Positions 39,901 through 51,527 of a stretch of DNA of 64,000 bases are shown one piece after another (positions within the stretch are counted from its first letter, which is position 1; every line of letters begins with the position of its first letter). The notes beneath the pieces were generated by a model. It saw only the letters and a program-made list of their open reading frames with translations, did no database searches and was not told where the DNA came from. The stretch covers positions 9,486,001 through 9,550,000 of the forward strand of contig NC_060116.1 in assembly GCF_021155765.1 (NCBI RefSeq), given 5' to 3'. The position numbers and the translations under genes are program-made. Source of the DNA: Diprion similis (lineage: Eukaryota > Arthropoda > Insecta > Hymenoptera > Diprionidae).

Positions 39901-40965
39901 CTATTTATATCGCGTCGATGGTGCAGCAGAGCTGTGAAACTCGAAATCCATTGGAGGTAACAATTTTATCGTGTACGGTGACGCATTAACGCAGAATTGT
40001 TGCCCGATACCAACGAACACAATTAAGCGAAATTGTGCAAAGGCGTATCGAAGATTTTTCAGAACTGCATAAATAAACGAATGATTATTTATTTGGTGAG
40101 CGTAGAGGCAGCAGGTATAATGAAATGCCTCTGCATTAGCGAATATGATAATATGTATATAATATCATATAAAATAATATATTTTCTTTGTTTCAAGTTA
40201 GAGATACCTCTACGCGTGTATATATACATATATATATATATATACACAGTAACTTGTGCCGTTGCATGTCAAAACTATTGTAATTACAGACAGGTCCAGG
40301 GGTGTTGATTATCTCTTTGTCTGCGCGCGGCGCGTTTCATATTTCATAAACGAATTGGTTTAATCGGTTGATAATCATGCGCTAAGGGAACTCGCGCGCG
40401 TGAACCATATACCTACATGCGAGTATATATGCGTGAGTCACCCCCCTTGCAGCTTCTAGAGGATTCTCGAACGTTCTAGGTGCCAAGTGGACACGTTACA
40501 TACGTACAGTAATGTTCATCGATGCATGCACTGTGGCTAACTTTATTTTTTCCAACTTTTGTTTCTTTTCTACTCGTATTTTATGTGCCTATGGCCGGTG
40601 AAACAGTGATGATGTACATGCGTTGTACACCGTGAGCAGAAATTTACCACAATTTTATTTGCGTTGCAGGTAGATTTTGCAGAGAAGATGCTACATTTTT
40701 CGGAATATTTTTTTTTTTTGCTTTTGCATATAGAATTTTTTTACATCAGTGATGCGTAGGCTTTGATTATAATTATAATAATAACTCAAGACGCAGTCAA
40801 AGAATGAGGAAAATCAGAAGGAAACAAAATTGGAATATCAACAATATCACATTAAAAGTGATTACATAGGTTTTGGTTGTTCTTGTTGTAAAAATATTTA
40901 TGCAACAATACGTATCATCCACTTACCAAAAAAACAAATGCGACGAATTGTACTACGGAAGCCAT
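33985..40965 (-). CDS. Single-pass type I membrane protein with a cysteine-rich ectodomain (possibly TNF-receptor-like, grindelwald type)
   Basis: Exons 40927-40965, 35846-36018, 35332-35486, 35152-35247, 34470-34698 and 33985-34261 total 969 bp (322 aa) with consistent phases. A signal peptide starts MASVVQFVAFVFLVIATAAE. The ectodomain, to about residue 98, has eight cysteines (SCRVDADC, HQYCYE, KKCVNYTKC, QCGPCLPGF, TTC) and Asn-glycosylation sites NYT, NGS and NMT. One membrane segment (LIWGLIGCLISVIIIIYL, about 101-118) is followed by a Cys-rich juxtamembrane stretch (VKCCEKCYSG). The roughly 200-residue cytoplasmic tail is disordered and rich in Pro and Asn. The spacing and CGPCLPGF recall a TNF-receptor cysteine-rich repeat, and Drosophila Grindelwald has this architecture, but I cannot confirm it; an unrelated insect receptor is possible. 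The start codon has a strong context (ACCATGG). A 4.9-kb first intron holds simple repeats and a hairpin. Upstream exons are listed separately. Confidence 0.8.
36771..36779 (-). promoter_or_regulatory. Possible internal TATA box
   Basis: TATATAAAA on the minus strand inside the large intron, about 750 bases before the second coding exon. It would suit an alternative promoter for a form with a different N-terminus. The surroundings are AT-rich, so chance is a real alternative. Confidence 0.25.
39673..39824. repeat. Inverted repeat with 40-nt arms and about 72-nt loop
   Basis: Left arm 39673-39712 (CCTCTTCTTCAGCAACGC...) and right arm 39785-39824 are reverse complements apart from one substitution, two single-base bulges and a small mismatch near the middle. 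The loop is rich in CA/TA steps. It lies in the large intron of the minus-strand membrane-protein gene. The fold resembles a pre-microRNA with an oversized loop. Confidence 0.75.
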
Positions 40966-41000
40966 GGTAACCCCCGTGGCTGAAGGTATTTTTCCGAAAT
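40966..41000 (-). other. 5' part of the exon carrying the start codon
   Basis: A splice acceptor (GTTTCAG) ends at 41001, so the first coding exon starts at 41000 and has 35 bases before the ATG at 40965. This leader has no stop in the frame of the ATG (it reads FGKIPSATGVT), so a coding exon could join it. Confidence 0.6.
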
Positions 41001-41830
41001 CTGAAACAATGCGTAAATCCACACGTATGAAACAACCTGCAGAGTTGCATTGAAATTATAGTAATCACGTAAGCGTATCGGAATAGTTTTAATTTTCTGC
41101 ACACATTTTATTCATCGCAAATATGCACCGAGGGATGGAAGAAAAATACATGGCGTTGGACTGGGGAAACGAAAGTGAAAAATAGTTCTCAATCTTATAA
41201 TTTGATAATCTTCCCTTCTGACTTCCAGCGTACGGAATTCAGTTTAACTTATAAAAATGAATTCTCGTTCAGTCGAACCTGAAGACAATAACATTTTATT
41301 TTCTTTTTGTACAAATGTGAATTATTCAGAGAAATTACCTACATACATCGAAAAATGCATATTATTTGAAAAACTGTAAGCTTTTGTTGTATAAACTTTA
41401 TGTTTCACCTGTAGGTCTGAAAAATAATTGAACAAAGTTGAATCTTCTACGTATATAGAAATGAAGAATGATTTTTTTTCTCTAAAAGACCCATACAATT
41501 GCCACACTGTGATATTTTACGAAATCATCACCTCTTATCACGTCCGGTGAAGCAGGAGATTGGCAAAAAATAAATAAAAATTTTACACATAATAATTATA
41601 TAGCCGAACTATTGGCAGAGCTTATTATTACAAGGCTAATATTCGTAATACCAACGGAACAGATAATATATATATACCCATTGCAATAAATAAAAATATG
41701 ATGATGAAGTTGGTGACGTCACACTGTACCGATCTATTTTTATAAAAAATGGAGGAAAAATTGTTACTCGTTGCACCTTTAGTATATTACGCGCGCGCAC
41801 ATGCACACACACACACACATACACACACAT

Positions 41831-42260
41831 AATTCTAAAGACGGTTTGAGCATGTGTAGAAGTGCTGAGGAGTAACTGTGAATTATTTGAGAATTTTCAT
41901 AAGCTTTCAAGAAACAAAAAGTAAGGACATACACGACTCACCTGTGTACGGAGCAGGAAAAATATCCTGTGTGTGTGACTGAGGTTTCATTTTAACACTA
42001 CAATTTTTTCCTCATCGTCGCTATATGTATATATCTGCCGCACGGTTTTCGTGTTTATGTATACATGTAGCTACGATGGGGAAAAAATTGTAGTGTTAAA
42101 ATGAAACCTCAGTCACACACACAGGATATTTTTCCTGCTCCGTACACAGGTGAGTCGTGTATGTCCTTACTTTTTGTTTCTTAAAAGCTTTTGAAAATTC
42201 TCAAATAATTCACGATTACTCCTCAGCACTTCTACAAATGCTCCAATTGTCTTCAGAATT
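41831..42260. repeat. Long inverted duplication, 204-bp arms, 22-nt loop
   Basis: Left arm 41831-42034 and right arm 42057-42260 pair position by position (paired coordinates always sum to 84091) with no indel. I count about 13 mismatches, nearly all in the outer 80 and inner 20 bases. From 41911 to about 42011 the pairing is perfect. I see no target-site duplication or transposon ends. It lies upstream of the membrane-protein gene. Confidence 0.93.
41942..41990 (-). other. Candidate alternative first coding exon of the membrane-protein gene
   Basis: On the minus strand an ATG at 41990 opens MKPQSHTQDIFPAPYT and ends at a strong donor (ACAG then GTGAGT) after 41942. Splicing to the acceptor at 41001 gives a seamless frame: ...APYT-D-FGKIPSATGVT, then MASVV. 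An in-frame TGA lies four codons upstream of the stretch before the ATG, so this would be the true start of that form. It adds 28 residues in front of the signal peptide. The exon lies in the left arm of the inverted duplication and has an identical mirror copy on the plus strand. Confidence 0.45.
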
Positions 42261-42639
42261 GAATATTCCATGATTTTGTAATAAGCCCGGTGCTAACCTC
42301 TCTGGCTTTCGAAGATAATTCAAGGGGACATTTTTTGAACGACCCACCTGTGTGATGGAGGGTTGAATCATCTTTCTCCTTTTCTAATATCTTTAATCAC
42401 GTAGTATTGCATGTATATAAGAAAACAAAAATGTATATTCTTGGACCGATTCACTGGGATTTTTAAAAAATTCATAGACGTGGCTAAAAAAGGTGCGAGC
42501 ATGAGAAAAAAATTCACTGGTTAGACTCTATAGACAAATGAATATTGAAAGCGAACGATAATTGTGTAGAAATAGTTTATATTGTTCTATATTTTTATTC
42601 CGTAATTTTTTGGCCGCAGTTTAAAATTTTCCAGTTTTA

Positions 42640-42668
42640 TGATGATGATGATGATAATAATAATAATG

Positions 42669-42714
<46 letters not shown>

Positions 42715-42734
42715 CAACAACAATAATAATAATC
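42640..42734. repeat. (GAT)n/(AAT)n/(AAC)n microsatellite
   Basis: A run of trinucleotides: GAT copies, then AAT with interruptions, then AAC and AAT. Confidence 0.95.
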
Positions 42735-43939
42735 ATAAACTCTGGGCAGGTTGAAATTAAGTTGAGAAAGCACCTGCTCTAGAATCCTTTGAAACTGAAT
42801 TTTACAATACTTTTACGGCCTTCTGGAATTGGCATTTCAATGAAATCGAATGTTTCAAAGTCAGATTCGTGATGACTGGTTTCAAGAATTCTACGATTAG
42901 TCAATACTACCCAATTAAGTAACTCCGCTGTAATCTGAATTACTCTTAAAAATATTGAGAAAAATTAATTGAAATGGGACGTCCCGTGTGTAACTAATTT
43001 AAATAGGAATAACGAGGGTGTATGAGAAAAACATGTGTAATAATAATTTATACTTGATAAACAAGACGGTAACTTCCGCGAAGCGATATTTTTCAAGGCG
43101 GAAAACGTTCCTACTGCACATAGATTATTGCGGTAAAGTTTACATGTAAGTTTACTAAAAACAGATACTCACCGTTAACTTAACACAAGTAACGTAATTA
43201 AGGCTGTAGCTGATGTATTTAGTTAATCGAACGCTTTCAGAACTGCGCCTGAAACTCTCGTCTTTAGAAAAACGTTCGTACGGATTGACGATTGCATCAG
43301 CAATTGTTAAGATGAAATGGTGGTCGGTTGACGGTGCAAAAAAACGGTTTGATTTCAGGGAGGTAAGCGCAGGTAGATTTAAACGTTAAGTGTATAAAAT
43401 CGGTGATGTGTGTGAAAATGATTTAGAAAAAATTCACCCACACACAAACATATTCAAAAAACAAATCATCGCTGCTTTGAATTGCGAAGCAATGCAGCTA
43501 TTGCCTGCACTACGGTTACGGTTTAAAAATCGGATATAGTTAATTGTTAAAAGCGAAAAACAAGTCGCACTAAATCTAGAACATCAGGAATGTACGTATG
43601 CATTTGCGGATGTACCGGAGTGGAAATGTTTCCTGCTCGATTATGCGATACCACAGATTCCTCGCCACGCGCGACTCCGCGGTAAACACGAACGTCACAA
43701 CACGTTTGCAGCACGTGTGGTGGATGTGTAAGAAGATTAAATGATATAATCAAAGGGCTCGACACGTCGCTGCAAGATAGGTACCTCGGTTTTAGGGATT
43801 CGTGTCAAGACCTGTCGATGCATGTGTCGACGAGCCCGGTGCATCGGACGAAATCGGTAAAACGTTCGAATGACGTTTAGAAAATCTTACAATTAGGAGT
43901 AAAGGAAAAAGTTCATGCAACGTATAGTCGGTAGCTTAC

Positions 43940-44010
43940 CTTTATCACTGCCGTTTCTGCGGTGTACTTATAATTTGCAAAACTTTAAAACTGTTCTTTC
44001 ACACTTGTCA
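43940..44010 (-). other. Probable noncoding first exon of the membrane-protein gene
   Basis: A good donor (AAAG then GTAAGC) ends an exon at 43940 on the minus strand. The upper limit is not visible; I give an approximate end. Transcription starting here would run through both arms of the inverted duplication before the first splice. Confidence 0.4.
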
Positions 44011-44579
44011 GAGGAAAGCACTTGTCGTTTGAAACACTTGTCGTCTTGGAAGTTGGTATACAACTGAAAGATCGCGTGGACCGTGGAACTGGATACAGCG
44101 CCTGGATGATTCATCGCGCGTTAGACTTGTCACGACTTGTCTGCGGGCAGGTGCAGTGGGGGTGGGTGTTGTGTTTTTCTCAGCCAATCAGAGGCCCGGA
44201 CGAGTATCGACCGCAGGCTCGATCCATCTCGACCTTGCAGTTCGATCTTCTCGATCTTCCACCCCTGGTTACCGCTGACCGCAGCCAGGGTGCCCGAAGC
44301 TTTTAGACTAGATGATGCGTTTACGCGCTCGTAATTGCATTGTCTGTTGCATCGACCCGCCGTGATTATGGGTAAAGCGAGATTTCGCCTGATCATATTA
44401 TTGTTGACATGGTTCAAAGCGAGGTAATCTAATTCCTCGTCTATTCAACGGATGTAATTGGCTAATTGAATCCAAGGAAAATTGAGAATTGAACATCTTT
44501 CGATTCAACAAGGAAAACATTTTCAGGAAGTGCATATGCACTATATGCGCATTAATTTAGGGTCACACTTGCAAATTTT

Positions 44580-44593
44580 GTTACCATAGCGAC
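44580..44593 (+). promoter_or_regulatory. Candidate X-box (RFX site) for CFAP161
   Basis: GTTACC, two bases, AGCGAC fits the Drosophila Rfx consensus RYYVYY-N(1-3)-RRHRAC at every position. It lies 1.6 kb before the CFAP161 start codon, farther than usual, unless the gene has an unseen noncoding first exon. Confidence 0.35.
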
Positions 44594-44939
44594 ACCTAGC
44601 CAGTTGAATCAGAGGCGCTCGTTCAGAATGCACGAATCTGTAGGTAAGATAGGCTTCTTCAATACCGTCCGTTGGTTTCGTCACACCAACTGAACGGTAA
44701 GTGACACTGACACTCTTGAAGGAACGGCTATATAGAGTTTGTGGTATAGGCACGTGGACTAATAGTCCAGCCAAAATAGGTATGGATTAAGAATATTTGG
44801 CTCGTGGCTGCATTTTGGTTTACGACGGGTTTTCGACCTTCAGGAACTCAAGACTTAGATATTTGAAAGAAATCAGCTAAGGAAATTAAAAAATTACAAG
44901 AACATGGCAAGCTGGCAAAAGCGGATGATTCTTAAGGTG

Positions 44940-45522
44940 CCGCTGACCTGACTTGAAAATATCAAATCGTGACGTCATAAATACGTGCAGCGCCTCTGAA
45001 CGTTGAACGGTGAACTAAGGCCGCTGATTTCATTGGCTTGTTCTGTTAGACCCAACCAATGATGTCAGTTACAGATCGAAACATACTTCTTGTGGACCAT
45101 AAACGGGCTGCTGTCACATGAAAAACGCGTATACGAATCGAGCCATGTTTACAAAAAAATAACTGATAGTATAAGTTTTCCCGGATAACGTGTGTGCTTT
45201 TGTACGTGTGAATCTCCCTGGCGAGGGTGAAAGAAATTGTGGAACAGTGCAATCAGTGAATATTCAACATGCGGTAGTTCCGATCGGCCATGTTTGTTGT
45301 CGCGTGATTTTATTCACTTCATCATTCTTTATTATAAACATTATCAGCGATTTGCCTGAGCAGTGACTGAGATTCACACGTACACTATTATTCAAGCTAC
45401 GATTTAAAATATTTCCAAATAAGATTCATACTCTCGTTATCGCAGGATTCGTATAGGCGTTTTCACCCAATTTCCCCGCTTCTGACGTCACGAAATATAT
45501 ATATGACATGCCAGGTCAGCGG
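44940..45522. repeat. Paired inverted repeats carrying CRE sites, 505-bp spacer
   Basis: CCGCTGACCTG and TCGTGACGTCA occur 16 bases apart at 44940-44977. In reverse orientation the same two 11-mers occur 18 bases apart at 45483-45522. Each arm contains the full palindromic CRE TGACGTCA (44970-44977 and 45483-45490). It may be the remnant of a short terminal-inverted-repeat element. Confidence 0.55.
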
Positions 45523-46190
45523 GGCCTACAGACCCTATGATGATTCTGTAGTTGAAATTACTGCAATTACAAAAAAATACTGACCTGGGCTGACGTAGAA
45601 TTTTACAAATAATTTGATACCATGCCGACATCTAGGACGGTGCAGAAGAGCGCGGATCGAAAGGAACTGTTTTATCGGCGGAGTTTGTGTACCGGCAATT
45701 TCTCTCGTCTCCCACATTCAACGTCACCCGTTGTCCCTGCATAGCTTCGACTGCAAGTAAAGTAGACTTCTTCAGTCCTCGTTGATGCATCTGCCAATAA
45801 GAACATCGATAAAAATGCAAGTAAGAATGGTAATACGGGTAAGAGGTAACTGGACACATCGCTTGCATTTGCGCGATAGTCGCTGCTAGGGATAGATGGC
45901 AGACCTCAGATTGTGGCCAGCGGGAAAATTTTTGAAATACAAACGATGAATCTAAGGGTGTTTGAAAATATTTCATGCGCATGAAGTATGTTAGAAATAC
46001 ATGAACTAGAATATCTCGTTCAAATCAATGAATAACCTTGCGTACGAGAGGGGAAAGTACAATACTAACCCCTAATTTGATTTCAATTTAATTCTGTTAA
46101 ATTTTAATATAATTGTGTTGGAACAGATATTCTGTTCGATTCTCAAGTCACGTATACCGGTGTGGCAGAATAAATTCTTCAAATTACAAA

Positions 46191-47541
46191 ATGTACAGTT
46201 CAAACGTGCGGTGTGGAAATTGGACTGAGAATATTGCTCTTTCGGAGGTATAACTTGAGCGTTTAAATTTGCAAGTTTCATCCAATGTACCGTCAACGAC
46301 AGATACCAAAAGGGTCTCGTTTCCGTTCTACGAAAGGGTCAGCACCGCGCATCAGTTTATTAATACTTTCTTGTTGCAGGAAAAGTTAAAATTATACGTA
46401 TTGAAGCGGGACCGGGAAGAGCTTCTGGTGCAGCACATGAGAAAAGTCTTTGCGAACGTATTCCGTGAGGTGCAGTTGGCTAAACCTGACAATTTCATAA
46501 CGTTTGGTAGCTGTGTCCAACTCCAGGCACCAGACATGCCGGGTTTCCCACCGAGAAGCAAGTACAATAATTACGGTGTTGTTCTGGCCGGTACGATGAA
46601 CGAACGCGACATCGATTCTGCTCATCACTTCCTCGACGGCTGTTCACTCGTTTGCTCGCCAGTCCTGATACCCTGCGTCCGAAATACGTTCGTCATCAGA
46701 CCCGTCGATTGTCATCATCGCGAAGGCGACAATCTTATGTTCGGTCAAGCATTCCTCTTGCAGGTAATCCTCAGGTAACACTTTTTCGTCGAGTGACTTT
46801 GGAAACTAAATAAACAGCTTCCATCGTAGATCGGATATTGATTAGAAAGACATTTATGTAAAGAGATTGTTTCCCCAGAATGACTTTGCTGATGTAATTC
46901 AGATACAGATTTAACATTAACAATAATCTCCAGTCTAACGGCATCAAAATATGTCTTTAAAACCAAAGGTTCAACATGTTCTAGTCACTGGAATCGAATT
47001 AATAACTTTATTACTACTAATCACCTACCAATTAGCTAATGGTCGTTTTCATCATTCACCAATAGCTGATAGAGTCTGGTCGTGAACCTCTCTACGTAAG
47101 GGCAGAGACTCCTACAGTTAGCTCAGCCCATGGTCCCATGGAGCACAACCCAGTAATGTTGAGCAACAATGCAGACTGTTACGCCAAGTGGAAGGTTCTC
47201 TACTGGGACCCTAACATGAGGTTCGAGACTGCGGGCGCACCATTTCCACCCTCGACCAGGTTAGTTGACGACCGAGAAGCCGTGCGTAGATTCGAGCACT
47301 ATTCACCTATTTTTTAACATGAAATTGAACTTTCAGAGTAGTCATCTGTCACGTAATGACTGGGTTGTGCCTGGCCGTTGAATACTGCCAATGGTACTTG
47401 ACCATCTTTGGAACCGATTGCGGCGTCTCGGTTCACACATACGCCGATGTCCACAGGCGAGAGACCGCCGAGTGCCTGTGGATGTTCGTCACGGAGAAAT
47501 CTTCATCGGAAAACGCCGAATGTCCTGCTGGTTCAGGTTGA
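46191..47541 (+). CDS. CFAP161: Cilia- and flagella-associated protein 161
   Basis: A microtubule inner protein of motile cilia and sperm axonemes. Exons 46191-46247, 46380-46763, 47066-47259 and 47337-47541 total 840 bp (279 aa; human about 301). It begins MYSSNVRCGNWTENIALSE, which parallels the GVRIGNWNED start of the vertebrate protein. Other family landmarks seen are FITFGSCVQLQAP, CVRNTFVIRPVD, LMFGQAFLLQ, YAKWKVLYWDPNMRFETAG and VVICHVMTGLCLAVEY. There are no known catalytic residues; the family role is structural. In insects, motile axonemes are limited to sperm and mechanosensory neurons, so expression there is expected (inference). The match rests on remembered family sequence, and the exon phases support the model. 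Confidence 0.88.
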
Positions 47542-47780
47542 CCAAACACGTAATCGAGAAGAGATGAAAAAGCATCTAGAATTAGGAAGAGTGTACATGA
47601 TGAGCATAAAATGACTGTGCATTTTTCGTAAACTTGTTGTTGTTTGAGAGAATCGCACAATCTGCATGCTTGGAATGTGACGTGTTCTTTCTTCTTCCTA
47701 AGTCCTTAGGCTCGCATCGATCGCTGTAGGATGCGGGTAATTAGTCAGCCGGCCATATTAAGGACGGCCTGTAAGTACGT

Positions 47781-47786
47781 AATAAA
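47781..47786 (+). terminator. Polyadenylation signal of CFAP161
   Basis: AATAAA about 240 bases after the stop codon on the coding strand. Confidence 0.5.
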
Positions 47787-50700
47787 TGCTTTATTGGTAC
47801 CATATAATCAGGCAATTAAGAAATGAGAAAAAAAAAAACAGCTAAGGCTCGCGCGTGTCCTGCAGCCAACGGCGGTATAATTACGTTAACGAGCTTACAC
47901 TTGAGAATTTATGGTTAACCAATGGATGATACTAATTTTTCCCTCCCTTCTTGCTCCGCACGGAAACCAATGACGATAAGGTCGTCTCCCGGCGCCCGGA
48001 TTCCTTATCACGAGGGTTCGTTTCAGCCAATATTCGAAAGAATTATCCGTTCACGAATCACGAACAGGACTCTGCCGACAATAAACACATAAATAACTGC
48101 GCCGCTGGCCAAAGTCAGGAGCCGGTGCAGGTGGCGTCCTCAGTTCTTAATTACTTGCTGCAGCCAGCAACCCCGGGTACCACTCAAGTTTTGTCCTCGT
48201 CAAGGTTGATTGCTCGTTCAGCTTTATTGCTGGTAACACAACAGCCCCCGCACCTCATAGTCATCGAGGGTAGCTAACTACGTTCACTGGTAATTAGTTA
48301 CGTGACTATTATACGGGGAGAGATTTTCAATTGGAAATTTCAGACGACACTCGATGCTCCGGATCTTCGGCAAGTAGGTATATGTAATGAATTAGTGTTG
48401 TAGTATGAAATTGATCGTCCAAGTCTATAAAAAAAGGAGGAATAATTTGGAGGGGGAGAGAAGTGAGTAATCTTTATACAAGGATAAAAGTTAGGAGAGA
48501 AAAAAAAACGTCCAAAAATCTGCAGTAATGTTATTTGAGACAGTTAAAGTGAAACGAATAAAATATCACTATTGCTACGTGATAGAAATGAATCTAAGAA
48601 AATGAAAATAACGGAAGCAAAAATGTCGGGTGTCGAATGACAGAAGCTCGTAAGCGCCATCTTACGACCTTTTGCTGTTGAAACAGATAAAAGGGCGTAT
48701 ATATTTTTTTAATCGCTTAAAACATGAAAATATGGTTAGAAACGTTGAAATTGTACAACAGTTTGATTACCTATACAAATCGCAAAGCTGGAATAATTCG
48801 AATAGTTTGGAAAATCAGAATCGTTAGAATTATTCAAATTAATCAGTATATAGTTCGACAATATACAGCTCCTAGAAACCACTGAATAATATTTCACGCT
48901 AAACACGATAATAGTATGAGTAGATTAATAACGATTTCATTATTATTTACGGGGGTTAGTGTAACCGTTGAACCTAAAATTAAAATTATTCGAAAAATTC
49001 GAATTACTCGAAAAAGTCCGAAATCGGATCCAATTATTCGTGATCTCGATTTATTCGCCTATCCCTACCAGTAGGAATATTGTTTAACAAGTGTTTTCCA
49101 TTCGATGCTGTAAATTTTTGTCTTTTACATTCATTCATCCGTAATTGACACTTCCGCAACGACGAAGATGACCTCCTCCTTGTTCGCCGAGCTAAACGGG
49201 TCCCGTTCGGCTTGAGGAGCAAGCGAGAAAGAGATGAACAGGATGAGACCGAGGCGAAGACGCCGGGCGTCGTCACTCGTCCATCTTACTTATCAACTCT
49301 TCAGCTTCTAGCCAGCCGCACCCCCGCCACCTTAGAGCTATACCACCTTCAACGAAATCTCGGGAAGCAGGCGTCGACCAGCCAGCCGTATACGTCCGAC
49401 CAGCCAACCACTTTACATATTTAAATCCGGTCGTTTATATTGTCTGTCAAGCTTACGAGCAAATTGGATAGCCTTAATTTAACTTTTAAATCTAACCCCG
49501 CGTCACTAGATTTCTCGGATTGGCTACATTTGTTACATTTGTTTGGGGGTTCCCCGGGGGACGAGAAAACGGGAGCCGAGGATCGCGCCGCGCCTTCACC
49601 GCCGCAAATGCGCCGCGGTTTAACCGCGCGATGCTCTATCGCAGACCCTCGCCTCCTATAAAATCCCGCGATACCATCTCGCTCGTCTCACGTTTTCGCA
49701 GTCTCCCGATGCAGCTTAGAAATTTTTTTACCCCGTGGTGGTGAGGCTTGCCCCTGTAACAAGGAGGGAAATTTTCAGAAATTTTCGCTAGGGATGGTCG
49801 GCGGAATGACTTAACGCGCGTTTTCCTCCACCCAACTATTCCGCACTTCATCGAACCGCAGCGATCATGCGGCTGAAAGCTGAGTGCGTCGGGCTGGGTG
49901 CCAAAAAATTCGCCAACCGCATCCGGAATCAAGCGGAAAGTGGAAGCCGGAGACGCGAGACTCGCACGGTTTGGCCGAGGACCTCTAGAACTCCGAAGAA
50001 ATACTGCGAACCTCGTGAGCTCGTAATCTAATAAGCGTTGAAAGGCGCATTAGCCAAAATTTACTTAGAGAGTGTAGGGTGCGGAGAGTGGCCATCGGGG
50101 GTGGGCGACACTCGGTCGCTGTATCCTGACGAAAGTACCGCGGTAATTCACACTTGCCGCGACGTTAACACGACGTTGGGGAAACTTTATCGAGCCAATT
50201 TGCAAAATTGTAAACCACAAGGTTGCACTGTCCCGCAACACCGAGAACTTCCCAGCTGATACATTACCCGTCGTTTCAAAATTTTCCCCATACTTATCCG
50301 AAACTCTGAAGAACCTGCAGTCGTATATTTCCTCACGTCTCCTTTGTGCGAGTTCTTCCGCTTCCGTATTATTATATACATAGAGATAGATCCGCGCGAC
50401 GTATTGGTTAGCCATTCCAGCTGTATACAGGCTATTCCCTAGGGAGCGTCGCGGTATTTCGTCCACCTATCATCCTGTTTTACGGGTGTCAATAACTGTC
50501 GGTAAAGCTCGGTAATACAAAGTTAGAATTTACCGCGACGTCCCACGCTGCGAATACGTCCATGTTATGCCGAAGAAGCGTTCAATCTCGGGTTATTTGA
50601 TACGAGAGTGAAACGATGATAGTCATTGGATTGTCCGATTGTTAGTATAACAGGTTATTTTAGTATACACGGGAATTGCTGGGCAAACGAATTTTGTAGA

Positions 50701-51484
50701 AAGAAACAAACGAAGAAAAAAAAAAAAAAAAAAAAATGGAAAAAATTTACCGTTCCGCAGCGATTGCTGAAGATATTCATATTTCCGATGACGACGCGGG
50801 CGTTACACGCACAATTACCAACTTTCGGTTGTATCACGGTGAATGCTCACGGCCCCATCCTTATCCCCAAAACCCGTACAGTGAGTGGTCCTAAGCAGAA
50901 GAAGCATGGAAGTTGCATCCTGTCGTTTGTTAACTTTCATCTGATAATTAATCACGGGATTTTGAGCGACAGCAAAGACCGTTCCAAATCCGCTTGACCC
51001 GGACGAGATATTATTATATAAGGCAGGAAATATCTTCGTTGAAACTTGTTTGCGGCTACCAGTTCGTCGGTCTCGCTTATAAACATATATAACATTGTGA
51101 GACTGTGAGGTGGGGACTTCTGAGTTTTGACAATGCAGCGGATTCTCGAGTTAATCGAACTTAGAATGAAATCACGCTGGCAAACACTCTCGCCGCAAGG
51201 ATAATAATTTTCCGTCAGCGAGAAAAGAGACGGCATATATAATATTTTCGGTAGGATAAGATCCTGCAGACGGGAACCGAGCAGGAAAGGAATGAATCCA
51301 CATCGACGCAGGTACGAGTATGATTTAATGGTATCCCGCATGTGTCGAATAGCGGGGTTTTCCCTAAAGTATCCAATTTTATATTCTGAAAACGGACGAA
51401 CGAGCTGATCCCATAAGCCCTCCCGGGTCCCGCGGCTGGAAGTGTGCGGGGTGCCGGGAGAGCTGGACCATCTACAGGAGTGGC

Positions 51485-51527
51485 GAGGAGGAGGAGGAGG
51501 AGGAGGAGGAGGAGGAGGAGGAGGAGG
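51485..51527. repeat. (GAG)n microsatellite
   Basis: Fourteen near-perfect GAG triplets on the plus strand. They explain the apparent poly-Gly, poly-Ser and poly-Pro frames at this site. Confidence 0.95.

Larger units (their letters stand above)
44011..46190. other. Divergent intergenic region upstream of CFAP161
   Basis: It separates the leftward membrane-protein gene from the rightward CFAP161. It holds a candidate RFX site and two inverted CRE-containing repeats, listed separately. No convincing exon is present. Confidence 0.5.

Noticed and set aside
39060-39989. Several frames rich in Tyr, Thr and His
   Set aside because: Translations of CA/TA simple repeats around the intronic hairpin.
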